Shown here: one piece after another, positions 41,350-50,843 of the stretch
How the letters are laid out: the number at the start of each line of letters is the position of its first letter
Numbering within the stretch: position 1 is the first letter of the stretch
Source of the DNA: Sesamum alatum
Taxonomy: Eukaryota > Streptophyta > Magnoliopsida > Lamiales > Pedaliaceae
Length of the DNA: 64,000 nucleotides
NCBI GenBank assembly: GCA_034509735.1
Contig: JACGWO010000001.1
Location: 10,990,854-11,054,853 of the forward strand
Reading direction: 5' to 3'
Translations under genes and position numbers: made by a program
The notes under the pieces: model-generated
Told to the model about the DNA's origin: nothing
Seen by the model: the letters and a program-made list of their open reading frames with translations, nothing else
Databases searched by the model: none

Positions 41350-42024
41350 TGTTGAAAAATGAAAAATGATAAATTAAAAAATAAATCGTGACAAGTGATT
41401 GATTACGATGTGCGACGCATAACAAGCTCGTGATAGTTTATGACAGTTCGTGACACGTAGATGATGGTTGATGGGCCCCAATCATCATCCGTCGTGTCTG
41501 GTCAACCTAACGAGTGTGTCCTTTGATTGAAATGATGTGTCCATTGGGTGAAACCCTTTGGATGAAATGATGCGTCCATTGAAGTGAAATGGTATGTCCT
41601 TTAGGTGAAATGATGCGTCCATTCGGATAAAAAGTCATAACCTTTCAAAGGCATCTTTTCTGATTGGACATGTCCGTTCGAAACACCTTTCCAACACCTA
41701 TAAATAGGCCTCCCATTTCATTTCATTCATGGATGTTAGGAATGGATGATAGGATTCAACTCATTCATAGCATTCATAAGCATAAAAGCATTCTGCAAAT
41801 AGAATTTAGCAAGAGAGTTTCAACATATCATTTGATTCGCCGTTTCTCAAAGTTTGTAGTGCTGCTACTTTGAGATATAAAGTCGTTGTATCTTGGGAGA
41901 CAAATTGTCGATTTCGTGAGCACCAGAGCGGGGCAATAATTGTCTTAAAGACAAAGAGTCTAACTCTTGGCTCGACTTCGTAATACACAATTTCCCGCAC
42001 TATCCATATCATTCATTCCTTACA
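41350..42024 (+). repeat. 5' LTR of the Copia element
   Basis: It begins TGTTGAAAAATG and ends CATTCCTTACA. Its U3 part carries about four imperfect copies of a GATGCGTCCATT-type unit at roughly 41525-41630, and a TATA box (CCTATAAATAGGCC) at about 41697-41710. The sequence right after the LTR does not match the usual plant Copia initiator-Met primer site. Confidence 0.95.
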
Positions 42025-42055
42025 AGTTTAAGACAATTATTTGTCATTGTGTATT

Positions 42056-42778
42056 ATGACAAGTGAATCTGCCGCTACCAATCCGGCTATAGCAACTGGA
42101 TCTGCTGCTACTATGGTTGTCCAACCACATGTGCCACAACCGATTGCTGCCCAAGGAGAAATGCCGGAGAAATTCTCAGGTAACGAATTTAAGAGATGAC
42201 ATCAAAAGATGTTGTTCTACCTCACTACGTTGAATCTAGCTAGGTTCTTAAGTAAGGAAGCCCCCGTTGTTTCTGAAGAGGAGACTGATCCCCAACAAAG
42301 GGTTGCTTTTGATGCATGGGGACATGAGGATTTTCTATGCAGAAAATACATCCTCAATGGCTTGAGCGATACTTTGTACAACGTATACAGCTCAACCAAG
42401 ACTGCAAAAACCCTTTGGGAATGCTTGGAAAAGAAATACAAAACGGAGGATGCCGGCTTGAAGAAATTCATAGTCGGGAATTTCTTGAAATTCAAAATGG
42501 TGTATTCCAAAACGGTAATGAGCCAAGTCCAAGAATTCCAAATGATCTTGCATGATCTGCATGCAGAAGGAATTAGGCTCAGTGAATCCTTCCAAGTAGC
42601 TGCGATGATTGAAAAGCTACCTCTGATATGGAAGGAATTCAAAAGTTACTTGAATGGCGAGTTAGATGAAGAGATCTACATGGAACAACCTAAAGGGTTT
42701 GTCGTTCCTGGCCAAGAAAAGAAGGTCTGTAGACTCATCAAATTGTTGTATGGGCTTAAACAAGCTCATAACAAATGA
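42056..42778 (+). pseudogene. Copia gag (UBN2-like) fused in frame to a reverse-transcriptase piece
   Basis: Reading from ATG 42056, the frame meets a TGA at 42197-42199 where the family usually has Trp, then continues openly to 42778. The first part is the plant Copia gag domain (FDAWGHEDFLCRKYILNGLS, KTAKTLWECLEKKY). At about 42650 it switches without frame loss to the reverse-transcriptase region normally far downstream (LDEEIYMEQPKGF, KLLYGLKQA). Everything between, including the zinc knuckle, protease and integrase, is deleted. The terminal stop is again TGA at a conserved Trp position. It is a dead gene. Confidence 0.85.
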
Positions 42779-43440
42779 CATGGAAAATTTGATAAACAAT
42801 GTTGTCAAGTGACTTCAAGGTCAACGAGTGTGATAGATGTGTCTATGTTAAAGGTACTTCTAGCTCCTTTGTCATAGTCGATCTATATGTAGATGCTATG
42901 TTGACAAAGGGAAGAAATCTCTACCAAGAAAGTATTGGCAAAATATTGTGATATGAAAGGCATAAGGTTTAACTGACGTAATGGTAGAGACTAAGATCTC
43001 TAAAACGTCTGTAGACTTGTCTTATCATAGTCTCATCATGTTGAGATTGTACTAGAAATTTCAATGTTCATGACTATTCACCTGCTAAGACTAATGTAGA
43101 TAGAAATCTACACTTAGCAAAGAACCAAGGTGAACACGAGGTCAAATTGAATTTTCAAGAATGATTGGTAGATTAAGGTGTATAGAGAAAAGCACTCGTT
43201 CTGTTATGGAATCTAGGGCTTCGTAATTTTTTGGAGTACGTCCTTGTTGGACAAAAGCAAGTGCCTGTTATTATGATATATTGTGATAGTTGTTCGATTA
43301 TTGAAAGGGCACGAAGCAATATGTATAATGGTAAGTCGAGACATATACGTCGAATACATAATACCATAAGACAGTTGATCTCTAATGACATCATATCTAT
43401 TGACTATATAAGTCAAAGGATAATTTAGCGGATCCATTAA
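42779..43440 (+). pseudogene. degraded Copia reverse-transcriptase/RNase H remnant
   Basis: Continues the pol similarity after the stop at 42778 with many stops and frameshifts. Recognisable pieces are the SSFVIVDLYVDAML-like RT stretch near 42870 and the RNase H tail near 43380-43440 (DYISQRII followed by LADPLMKCL-like sequence). No intact frame remains. 43441-44029 is the non-coding 3' part up to the polypurine tract. Confidence 0.7.
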
Positions 43441-44029
43441 TGAAATGCCTTTCTAGAGATCAAGTATACTGTTCGTCGGGGGGAATGGGATTAAAACCCA
43501 ACAATTAAATCTTTATAGCGGTAACACAACCTTGTTGACTGGAGATCCCAAGATCTTGGTTCAATGGGATAACTAAGTTATAAAGATTGTGAAAAGCACT
43601 TGGAGTTTTACTCCTTCCCATTCCTATGACAAAAAGTGCTGTCAGTAAAGGGTAGAGGTTAAGCTATAAGCTTTAATTGATTTCTATTCTAAGTCAAGAA
43701 CATTATAGAAGATCACCTATATAAGTGTGAAGATGGGCCTATGTATAACACTTATGAATCCAAGATGGAGTCAAGGGCCAAAACGGACTCAACTGTGAGA
43801 ACCAAAGATATTAGAGAAGGCATTGTGGGGGTACTATTATCTTGGTTTATACCAATGACTTAACAGTTCAAGACATCATGTTCATTGATTAGCCAAGTAA
43901 ATCCGATGGTATTCCCCTAAGCAAGGTTCAAAGCCGCAAACTACCTATCCTGATGCAATGACTTCTCGGTTGAAACTTTCTTAAGTGTCTGCATGCTTAT
44001 ATGCATTAATTTTCATTCATGTGGGGGAT

Positions 44030-44699
44030 TGTTGAAAAATGGTGAATGATTAAAGAATAAATCATGACAAGTGAGTGGTTACGATGTGTGACGCATAACA
44101 AGCTCGTGATAGCTTATGACAGCTCGTGACACGTAGATGATGACTGATGGGCCCCAATCATCATCCGTCGTGTCTGGTCAACCTAACGAGTGTGTCCTTT
44201 GATTGAAATGATGTGTCCATTAGGTGAAACCCTTTGGATGAAATGATGCGTCCATTGGAGTGAATTGGTATGTCCTTTAGGTGAAAGATGCGTCCATTCG
44301 GATAAAAAGTCATAACCTTTCAAAGGCATCTTTTCTGATTGGACATGTCCGTTCGAAACACCTTTCCAACTCCTATAAATAGGCCTCCCATTTCATTTCA
44401 TTCATGGATGTTAGGAATGGATGACAGGATTCAACTCATTCATAGCATTCATAAGCATAAAAGCATTTTGCAAATAGAATTTAGCAAGAGAGTTTCAAAA
44501 TATCATTTGATTCGCCGTTTGTCAAAGTTTGTAGTGCTGCTACTTTGAGATATAAAGTCGTTATATCTTGGGAGACAAATTGCCAATTTCGTGAGCACCA
44601 GAGCAGGGCAATAATTGTCTTAAAGACAAAGAGTCTAACTCTTACCTCGACTTCGTAATACACAATTTCCTGCATTATCCATATCATTCATTCCTTACA
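44030..44699 (+). repeat. 3' LTR of the Copia element
   Basis: Same ends and landmarks as the 5' LTR, with scattered substitutions and a small deletion in the U3 repeat block at about 44285. It is followed directly by the GTCTC target repeat. Confidence 0.95.
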
Positions 44700-44704
44700 G
44701 TCTC

Positions 44705-45327
44705 AAGGTAGAAAATTCTCTTTTCAATTTAGCAATAAGTCATTTTTACTAATAATACACTCAACTCTGAAAATAGTGGTTTCTTTTTCATCATCTTCTT
44801 GTTGGAATTATTTCTTTGTCCTTTGTTAAGTTTTTCATTGGGATACATTTTTTGCGGCTTTCCTTCTAACTTTTTTATTACGTAGAAAGTGTGTGAATGT
44901 TTATCTAACCTGATATTTGAACGATGAATTTGAAATTGTGGATTAAGTTCCCAATAATAAATTCTTTTGATTTATTTAGATGGTTTTAGACTCAAAAAAT
45001 TTGAAATCATTCAACTCTATATTTGAATTATATTTCGCTGAATAAAATTTATTTTTTTAATGTGTTTAGATAAGTGGATGGTTGTTCATTTTTTATTCAA
45101 AAACTCTGTATGGTTTTAAGATGAATTAAGTAATAACACTAGAAAATTCAAATCTATTTTGATATGTAAAAGTATTTTTTTATCTTTTACTTGATTACTT
45201 TAATTTTAAATATTGAACTTTGTCAAACAATTCTTAATTTTATATTATATTTAAATTTGAAAATATTTATAGTTACTTTTTATTTGAAAATATACTCTAC
45301 CCATACCTTGGCACGGGGTACAAACTA
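44705..45327. other. AT-rich spacer between the Copia and CACTA elements
   Basis: T-rich unique-looking sequence without exons or transposon ends that I can define. Confidence 0.5.
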
Positions 45328-46264
45328 CACTACAAGAAAATGATGATTAGTGACAAAAAAAATCAAGTGATAATTTTAATGTTGTCACTAATTATATATA
45401 TTTAGTGACGAGACTATTTATTTTGTCAAAATAATGAATTTTATGGTATTAATAATTACTATTGTTTTGTAAAAATTATTATTAGCAAGAATTAATAACA
45501 AAAAAATGTGCATAAAAGTTGTCACTAAATACAATTAGTGACTCATGTATAGTGACAACCTAGTAACAACAAATAATTGGTGTCACTATAGATGTGTTAC
45601 TAATTTTATTTATGACAACTTTATACACAATTTTTGTCACTAATAATTATATAGTGATAAGATAAAAAATATTGTCACTTAATAAATATTTTTAGTGAAA
45701 ACTCTAACACTGTGTTTGGGTCTGTTTTTGGGTTGTTTCTGAGACAGCCCAAAACAGACCCAGTGTTTGGGTGCTTTTCTGAGAAATAGTTTTGGGCCAT
45801 TTTGGTTTTAAAACTCTATTTTGATCTCACTATTCACATTTTATTTTTGTGTGTGTTTCATTGTTTTACATTGTTTTGGCCCATTCCAAGCGGGCCCACC
45901 ATGTTTTAAGTGCATGGCTGCAATATCTATGTGTAATATATCTCTTGACCAAAAGCAATGACACACTAAAAACAATGACACACTATTTGCCTTTTTACTT
46001 TTATATACAAATATATTTATATTTACTTTTTAATATAAATATATGTAGACAATTAATTTTGGCCATTTATCTTATCTTACCAACGGTATATTTTAAAGAT
46101 ACAAATTAAAAAAAAAAAAATTAAGAAAATGGCTTGTGTGTCACACTGCTAGCGTGAGGGGGTATTTTGCTTCTTTTATTATAACAGAAGGGGGTAAATT
46201 GTTAATTTTTATTTCATGTGGGGATGTCTTGCCATTTTCTCCTAACACAGCAGGGTAAATTGCA

Positions 46265-46660
46265 ATTTATATATAAAATTTATACGCTAAAAATTTATAA
46301 AATTATACGCTAAAAATTATAAAATTATACGATAAAATTTAAATGATAAAAATTTATACAATTTATACGATAAAAATTTATACAATTTATATATAAAATT
46401 TATACGCTAAAATATATAAAATTATATATAAAATTTATACGATAAAAATTTTATACAATTTATATATAAAATTTATATGATAAAAATTTACGCTAAAATA
46501 TATAAAATTATATATAAAATTTATACGCTAAAAATTATATATATAATTTATACGCTAGAATAAATTATATACAAGGTTTTTGCAATATAAAATTTATATA
46601 TACTAAAAGATAGATTATATATATAGAATGTACATATGATTATACAATTAAGCCGTATAT
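46265..46660. repeat. AT-rich minisatellite in the Harbinger element
   Basis: Many imperfect copies of units such as AAATTTATACGATAAAA and ATATATAAAATTTATACGCT. The array ends in a segment that is repeated near 49021-49120. Confidence 0.8.
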
Positions 46661-47639
46661 AAAATATATGATAGAAATCCTATTTTGGTTTTACTATTCA
46701 TGTGGTTTTTTTTTGTGTGTATCATTGTGTTTATCTTGTTGCAATTTCATGTCAGAATTTTCTGCTAATTCACGTGATGTACCATCCCTCAATTCCAGCA
46801 AACATTGCTTGTGTACTGCCACGGCTGGTCAGCTATATTTCATTTACCTTTTGACCAAATGAAATCACACTCTATTTGCTTTTTGACTAAATGCACTGAC
46901 ACACCATTTATTTACACACTACATATTACTATACAATGCCACACACCATACAATGTGCAGCTTTATTTTCGGATAAAATTACCACGTGACCAAAATATTG
47001 TTCAGATTTTTCAAAGATATGGTTTCAGAATTAATCATTCACTATACTGCTCAATTTAAAATATTTTCATAAGGATATTAGACTGAAAATAAATACGAAA
47101 TAAAAAAAAATCAGAACACATTTTTTACTAGTGTTGTATAAATAGCCGGTAGTTCCTCCCACATCATCCATTATATGAGTTTTGCACTCAACTTGGTAGT
47201 CTCTCCCATACATTTAACTTCTTACATATCTATGTTGTTTGTTTACGATGAGTGTCTTTGTTTTAGTTACTGATATAAAATTTTTGTATCTCCTTGTATA
47301 GCATTTTGTGGCTGCACTTGGAGCAATTGTTATACTGGGGTCCTGCCTCTTCCTTCTTTCTACACTTCACCATCTCCACTTGGTTTTATCAAGGTACCTC
47401 ACTTAACCCTTTCTTGGTTAAGATAGTTTGTCATAAATTTGAGTATATTATACTTTGGTTGATATTGTATGTTAATGAGCATTTCAGTGTTGTCTAAAAG
47501 TCTGTTTTTAAACTTTGGTTGATATAATATAGTTTTGTATGTTAAAATATGGTTAGTGCTTTTTTATGTTGCGTATTAAAATGTTTTAGTGTTAAATTCA
47601 ATATTCTTGCTCTTATTTGATATCCTTAAATGTATCATA

Positions 47640-48080
47640 CGAAATTATTTTATTGAAATTATACTACTATAATATTAAACTAAAAAATATGCAAGAATAT
47701 TAAACTATTATATTATATTAAACTATAATAGTCTGTGCAATATTAAACTATGGAAATTATACTCCTATAATATTAAAAAATAGTAGTTGCAATATTAAAC
47801 TATTGAAACTATTGAAATTATACTACTATAATATATGCAAGAATAGTCTGTGCAATATTAAACTATTGAAATTATACTACGATAAGATCAAAAAAAAAAT
47901 ATGCAAGAAATTATACTACTATAATATTAAACTAAAAAATATGCAAGAATATTAAACTATTATATTATATTAAAACTATAATAGTCTGTTCCATATTAAA
48001 CTATGAAAATTATACTCCACCAATATTAAAAAATATTAACGGACATATTAAATTATACTCCACCAATATTAAAAAACATT
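47640..48080. repeat. irregular tandem array of TTAAACTATTGAAATTATAC-like units
   Basis: About a dozen imperfect copies of units containing ATATTAAACTA, GAAATTATACTACTATAATA and ATGCAAGAATA. No coding content is seen. Confidence 0.8.
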
Positions 48081-48217
48081 GCTTGTGTGCTTAGATCATC
48101 CCACGCCGGATCAGCTTTGTTCACATAAATTCTTATTCAGGGGCTTTTCTGACAGAGAATACCATCCGTGTGTGAGTAATCGTTTTATTTCAAAATAAAA
48201 TAATGAACAAGCAAATA

Positions 48218-48571
48218 TTAGCGTACTATTACCTCCATAGCTGTGTCCCAAACAAATTGATCAGCACTTAATTCCTTTGTAATGGGATCGTACAAAACAC
48301 CCGGAAGACACAACACTTCAGAAAATCGAAGGAATCGTTCATACAATCGACGAACCTTACTTTCAAAAAAGTTGTAATCGTAAAAGGTGCCATAAGACTG
48401 ATTGACTTCTAACATACCAACCCTTATTGTGTAACTGTCAGGATATCCGGGTTCAGCAACACCCATCGTAATTTCTTGCACAAGAACACCCAAAAATATG
48501 GACTCCATTGCTACACTCCAATTTTCGTTGTAGAACCTGTTTCGTTGCAATTCATCTGCACTTGGAGCCAT
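48218..48571 (-). CDS. Myb/SANT-like DNA-binding protein of a Harbinger element
   Basis: The minus-strand ORF from ATG 48571 codes 117 residues. It starts MAPSADELQRN and keeps the Myb/SANT-like domain pattern: an aromatic start ENWSVAMESIFLGVLV, a middle YDYNFFESKVRRLYERF and the hallmark ending ADQFVWDTAMEV, comparable to the D-x-x-W-D signature of plant Myb/SANT-like (ORF1) proteins that accompany Harbinger transposases. Domain length is about normal. A possible donor (GAG-GTAATAG) near 48230 suggests a further exon could exist. Whether it is expressed or domesticated is unknown; the partner transposase is absent. Confidence 0.6.
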   Translation of the reverse strand: MAPSADELQRNRFYNENWSVAMESIFLGVLVQEITMGVAEPGYPDSYTIRVGMLEVNQSYGTFYDYNFFESKVRRLYERFLRFSEVLCLPGVLYDPITKELSADQFVWDTAMEVIVR

Positions 48572-49139
48572 ATTGTCTATGTAAATCGCAAATGATATGG
48601 GTATACACTTAGATGTATAAATAGCTGATAGTATGCATATACGACAAGAAATGGAACATCCATTATTGAACATGGATAATTTCAGCCAAAAAGGTACAAT
48701 GTATGCTTTGATAAGGGTGCAGACTAAAGTGTTCACGAGCAATGTATGGGCAATGTTTAAAAAGAAAAGCAATAACATATCTTGTCAAATAACACATCAA
48801 TGCCAAGAAATATATTCCTCTACAATACATACAAATATGTACAACCGAAAAATATAAAGGTTAAGTGATAAAAGTTAAGTTGTAATATAATAAAAATAAA
48901 ATTTGCAACATGATATGTACGCTAAGTTGTGTACTTCCGAAAAAATAAAATTTTGAGCATTATATTATTGCAAAAATTTGCAATGTCATATATTTTCCAA
49001 CAATGTGTACTTCCTAAAAAAAATTTTGCAATATAAAATTTATACGGTAAAAAGATAAATTATATATATATAATGCACATATGATTATACAATTAAGCCG
49101 TATACAAATTATATGGTAGAAAAAAATAGAAAAACTTTC

Positions 49140-49540
49140 ATATATGGAAACTATACTATATATATTCGTGTAATATTATTATATAGTTATATAATAATAT
49201 TACACAAACTGTTTAATATTATACACAAACTGTATAATATAGTTATACAGTTTGTGTATAATGTGTATAATATAGAATATACACAAACCCAAAATAATAA
49301 TATAAACTGTATACAAAAAAACGTGGTACTATTAAGTAATAATAATATAGTTATACACAAACCCAAAATATACACAAACCCAGAATAATAATATAACTAT
49401 ATAATATTATACACAAACTGTATGTGTATAATATAACTATATTATACAGTTTGTGTATAATGTGTATAACTATATTATACACAAACTGTATACAACTGTA
49501 TAATATTATACACAAACTATATACAAAAAACGTGGTGCTA
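49140..49540. repeat. palindromic AT-rich array (ACACAAACTGTATAATAT units)
   Basis: Repeats of ACACAAACTGTATAATAT occur in both orientations, so that stretches such as TATACACAAACTGTATA and TTATACAGTTTGTGTATA can pair into hairpins and cruciforms. It lies near the right end of the Harbinger element. Confidence 0.85.
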
Positions 49541-50259
49541 TTAATATACGTTTTTTTTTCTCTAATGGGCTTTTTCTTCTTCAATGCATTGTGTGGGATC
49601 AATTTCTCTAAATATATATGTATATATATATATATACGCAAATCCAGAATAATAATATAACTATATAATATTATATAAAAAGTGTATGTAGAGTTGAATT
49701 TTATTAGATATTAATATGGTATAAAATAAAAAATCATTAAGTAAATTAAAATAAAATATACCTAACAACTTTCATAAATATATATGTATATATATGCACT
49801 ATACATACACAATTATTCATGATTTGATATAAAATAGTATTTTATTCAACAACAAAAACAAATCCAAACATACAACAACATATCTCAATATATTCTACTT
49901 TATTTCCAAAATAAATCCAAACATACTACGAACTCCTAAACATACCCACTTATCTTCCAATTTCTCTCTCTACTTTTACAAAACAAGTCAAATCACAATA
50001 AAAATGAATCCAAACAAAGCTTAAAATTATCGTTTGATATTTTGTTACTAATATTATATTTTCTTGTAGTGCAATAAGAAAATAATTGAGAAAATCAATA
50101 CGGAGGAGGTGCTTTAATATCACTCATATTTTGTAAATCTGATAGTTTTTTTATGGACTTTTCCTTTAACAAAATAGTAAATGGAGGGAGGGAGAACAAA
50201 TTGGCCGGTAGGAGTCAGCTTTCGTCGACTTACTTAGGCGTTGCAAGAGTAGCAAACAA

Positions 50260-50342
50260 GGTGGTTTGCCCGAGAGGTTAAGGGGGAAGACTTAAGATCT
50301 TCTGCACATAAGTGCGCGTGGGTTCGAACCCCACAGCCACCA
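50260..50342 (+). tRNA. tRNA-Leu(UAA): tRNA-Leu (anticodon UAA)
   Basis: An 83-base gene with a class II long variable arm. The acceptor stem pairs GGTGGTT with AGCCACC (one G-T pair). The anticodon stem GAAGA/TCTTC encloses the loop CTTAAGA with anticodon TAA, so it reads UUA. The T arm is GTGGG-TTCGAAC-CCCAC, which also supplies the B box. The variable arm is TGCACATAAGTGCGC-like. There is no intron and no encoded CCA beyond the natural ACC. CAA triplets upstream and T-runs downstream (ATTTTCTTTTTC) fit Pol III initiation and termination. This is a nuclear gene: the plastid tRNA-Leu(UAA) has an intron. Confidence 0.95.
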
Positions 50343-50386
50343 CCAACACACACGGATTTTCTTTTTCTATTTGGAGTTAAATTGAA

Positions 50387-50834
50387 GGGATAATTATACT
50401 CCTCTCTCCTGAGGTTTGGTGTAATTACACGTAGATTCCCTGTAGTTTGAGAAATTACATCTATTACCCCTGAATTTTACTTCTGTCTAACAAATGGGTC
50501 ATTCCGTTAGTCAAAGTTCACCGAATTTGTTGATATTAGCAAAAAAAATTGAATTAAAGGTGAGATTTGACATAGATTGACTTATTACTTACTTATTGTA
50601 GGTCAAATGGATTTTTTGACTAGCATTAAGTCATTAATAAGTCAATCGAGGGTAAATATCGATTTTCATTCAATTTTTTTGTTAATATCAACAAATTCGG
50701 TGAATTTTAACTAACGGATGAACCTATTTGTTAGACAGAAGCAAAACTCAAGAGTACTAAATATAACTTTCCAAATCATAGGGGGTCTACGTATAATTAC
50801 ACCAAATCTCAGAGGAGGGGAGTATAATTATCCC
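50387..50834. mobile_element. Mutator-type MITE, family B, with long inverted arms
   Basis: The element starts GGGATAATTATACTCC and ends with the inverse, and the arms pair over most of their ~180 bp length (AGGTTTGGTGTAATTACACG against CGTATAATTACACCAAATCT). It is flanked by TAAATTGAA (50378-50386) and TAAATTAAA (50835-50843), a 9-bp duplication with one mismatch. It has no ORF. It sits only 44 bp from the tRNA-Leu gene. Confidence 0.8.
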
Positions 50835-50843
50835 TAAATTAAA

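Larger units (their letters stand above)
41350..44699 (+). mobile_element. Copia-type LTR retrotransposon, internally deleted
   Basis: A complete-ended element of 3.35 kb with two LTRs of about 670 bp, TG...CA termini and a perfect 5-bp target duplication GTCTC (41345-41349 and 44700-44704). The polypurine tract GTGGGGGAT precedes the 3' LTR. The inside carries a gag fragment fused to reverse-transcriptase and RNase H remnants with many stops; protease and integrase are absent. By eye the LTRs differ at roughly 25-30 positions (about 4%), so the insertion is not recent. The orientation is plus. The element is incapable of making its own proteins. Confidence 0.95.
45708..50021. mobile_element. 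PIF/Harbinger-type element with TAA target duplication
   Basis: A 4.3 kb insertion begins CACTGTGTTTGGGTCTG and ends ATCCAAACAAAGCT (inverse of AGCTTTGTTTGGAT), an imperfect terminal repeat of the GTTTGG type. It is flanked by TAA on both sides (45705-45707, 50022-50024), the target preferred by PIF/Harbinger. It carries a Myb/SANT-like ORF on the minus strand (48218-48571) but no DDE transposase that I can see. A plus-strand TATA box (TTGTATAAATAGCC, about 47135-47148) may start the lost transposase gene. The rest is AT-rich repeats. Confidence 0.7.
45328..50071. mobile_element. small CACTA (En/Spm-type) element split by a Harbinger insertion
   Basis: The left end CACTACAAGAAAATGATGAT and the right end (inverse CACTACAAGAAAATATAATA, at 50071) form the classic CACTA terminal inverted repeat, both followed inward by ATTAGT(G/A)ACAAAA. 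Many GTCACTA/TAGTGAC subterminal motifs fill 45350-45700. Removing the nested insertion 45708-50021 plus one TAA leaves an uninterrupted element of about 427 bp. The flanking triplets are CTA and CAA, so the 3-bp target duplication is imperfect. It is non-autonomous. Confidence 0.8.

Noticed and set aside
42217..42642. 141-codon minus-strand ORF
   Set aside because: It is the mirror of the Copia gag frame and has no independent support.
45849..46109. 86-codon plus-strand ORF near the Harbinger left end
   Set aside because: Low-complexity hydrophobic translation of AT-rich DNA with no family features.
46265..48080. Repeat arrays that look CRISPR-like at first glance
   Set aside because: Units vary in length, lack unique equal-size spacers, and the genome is a plant; they are AT minisatellites in a transposon.
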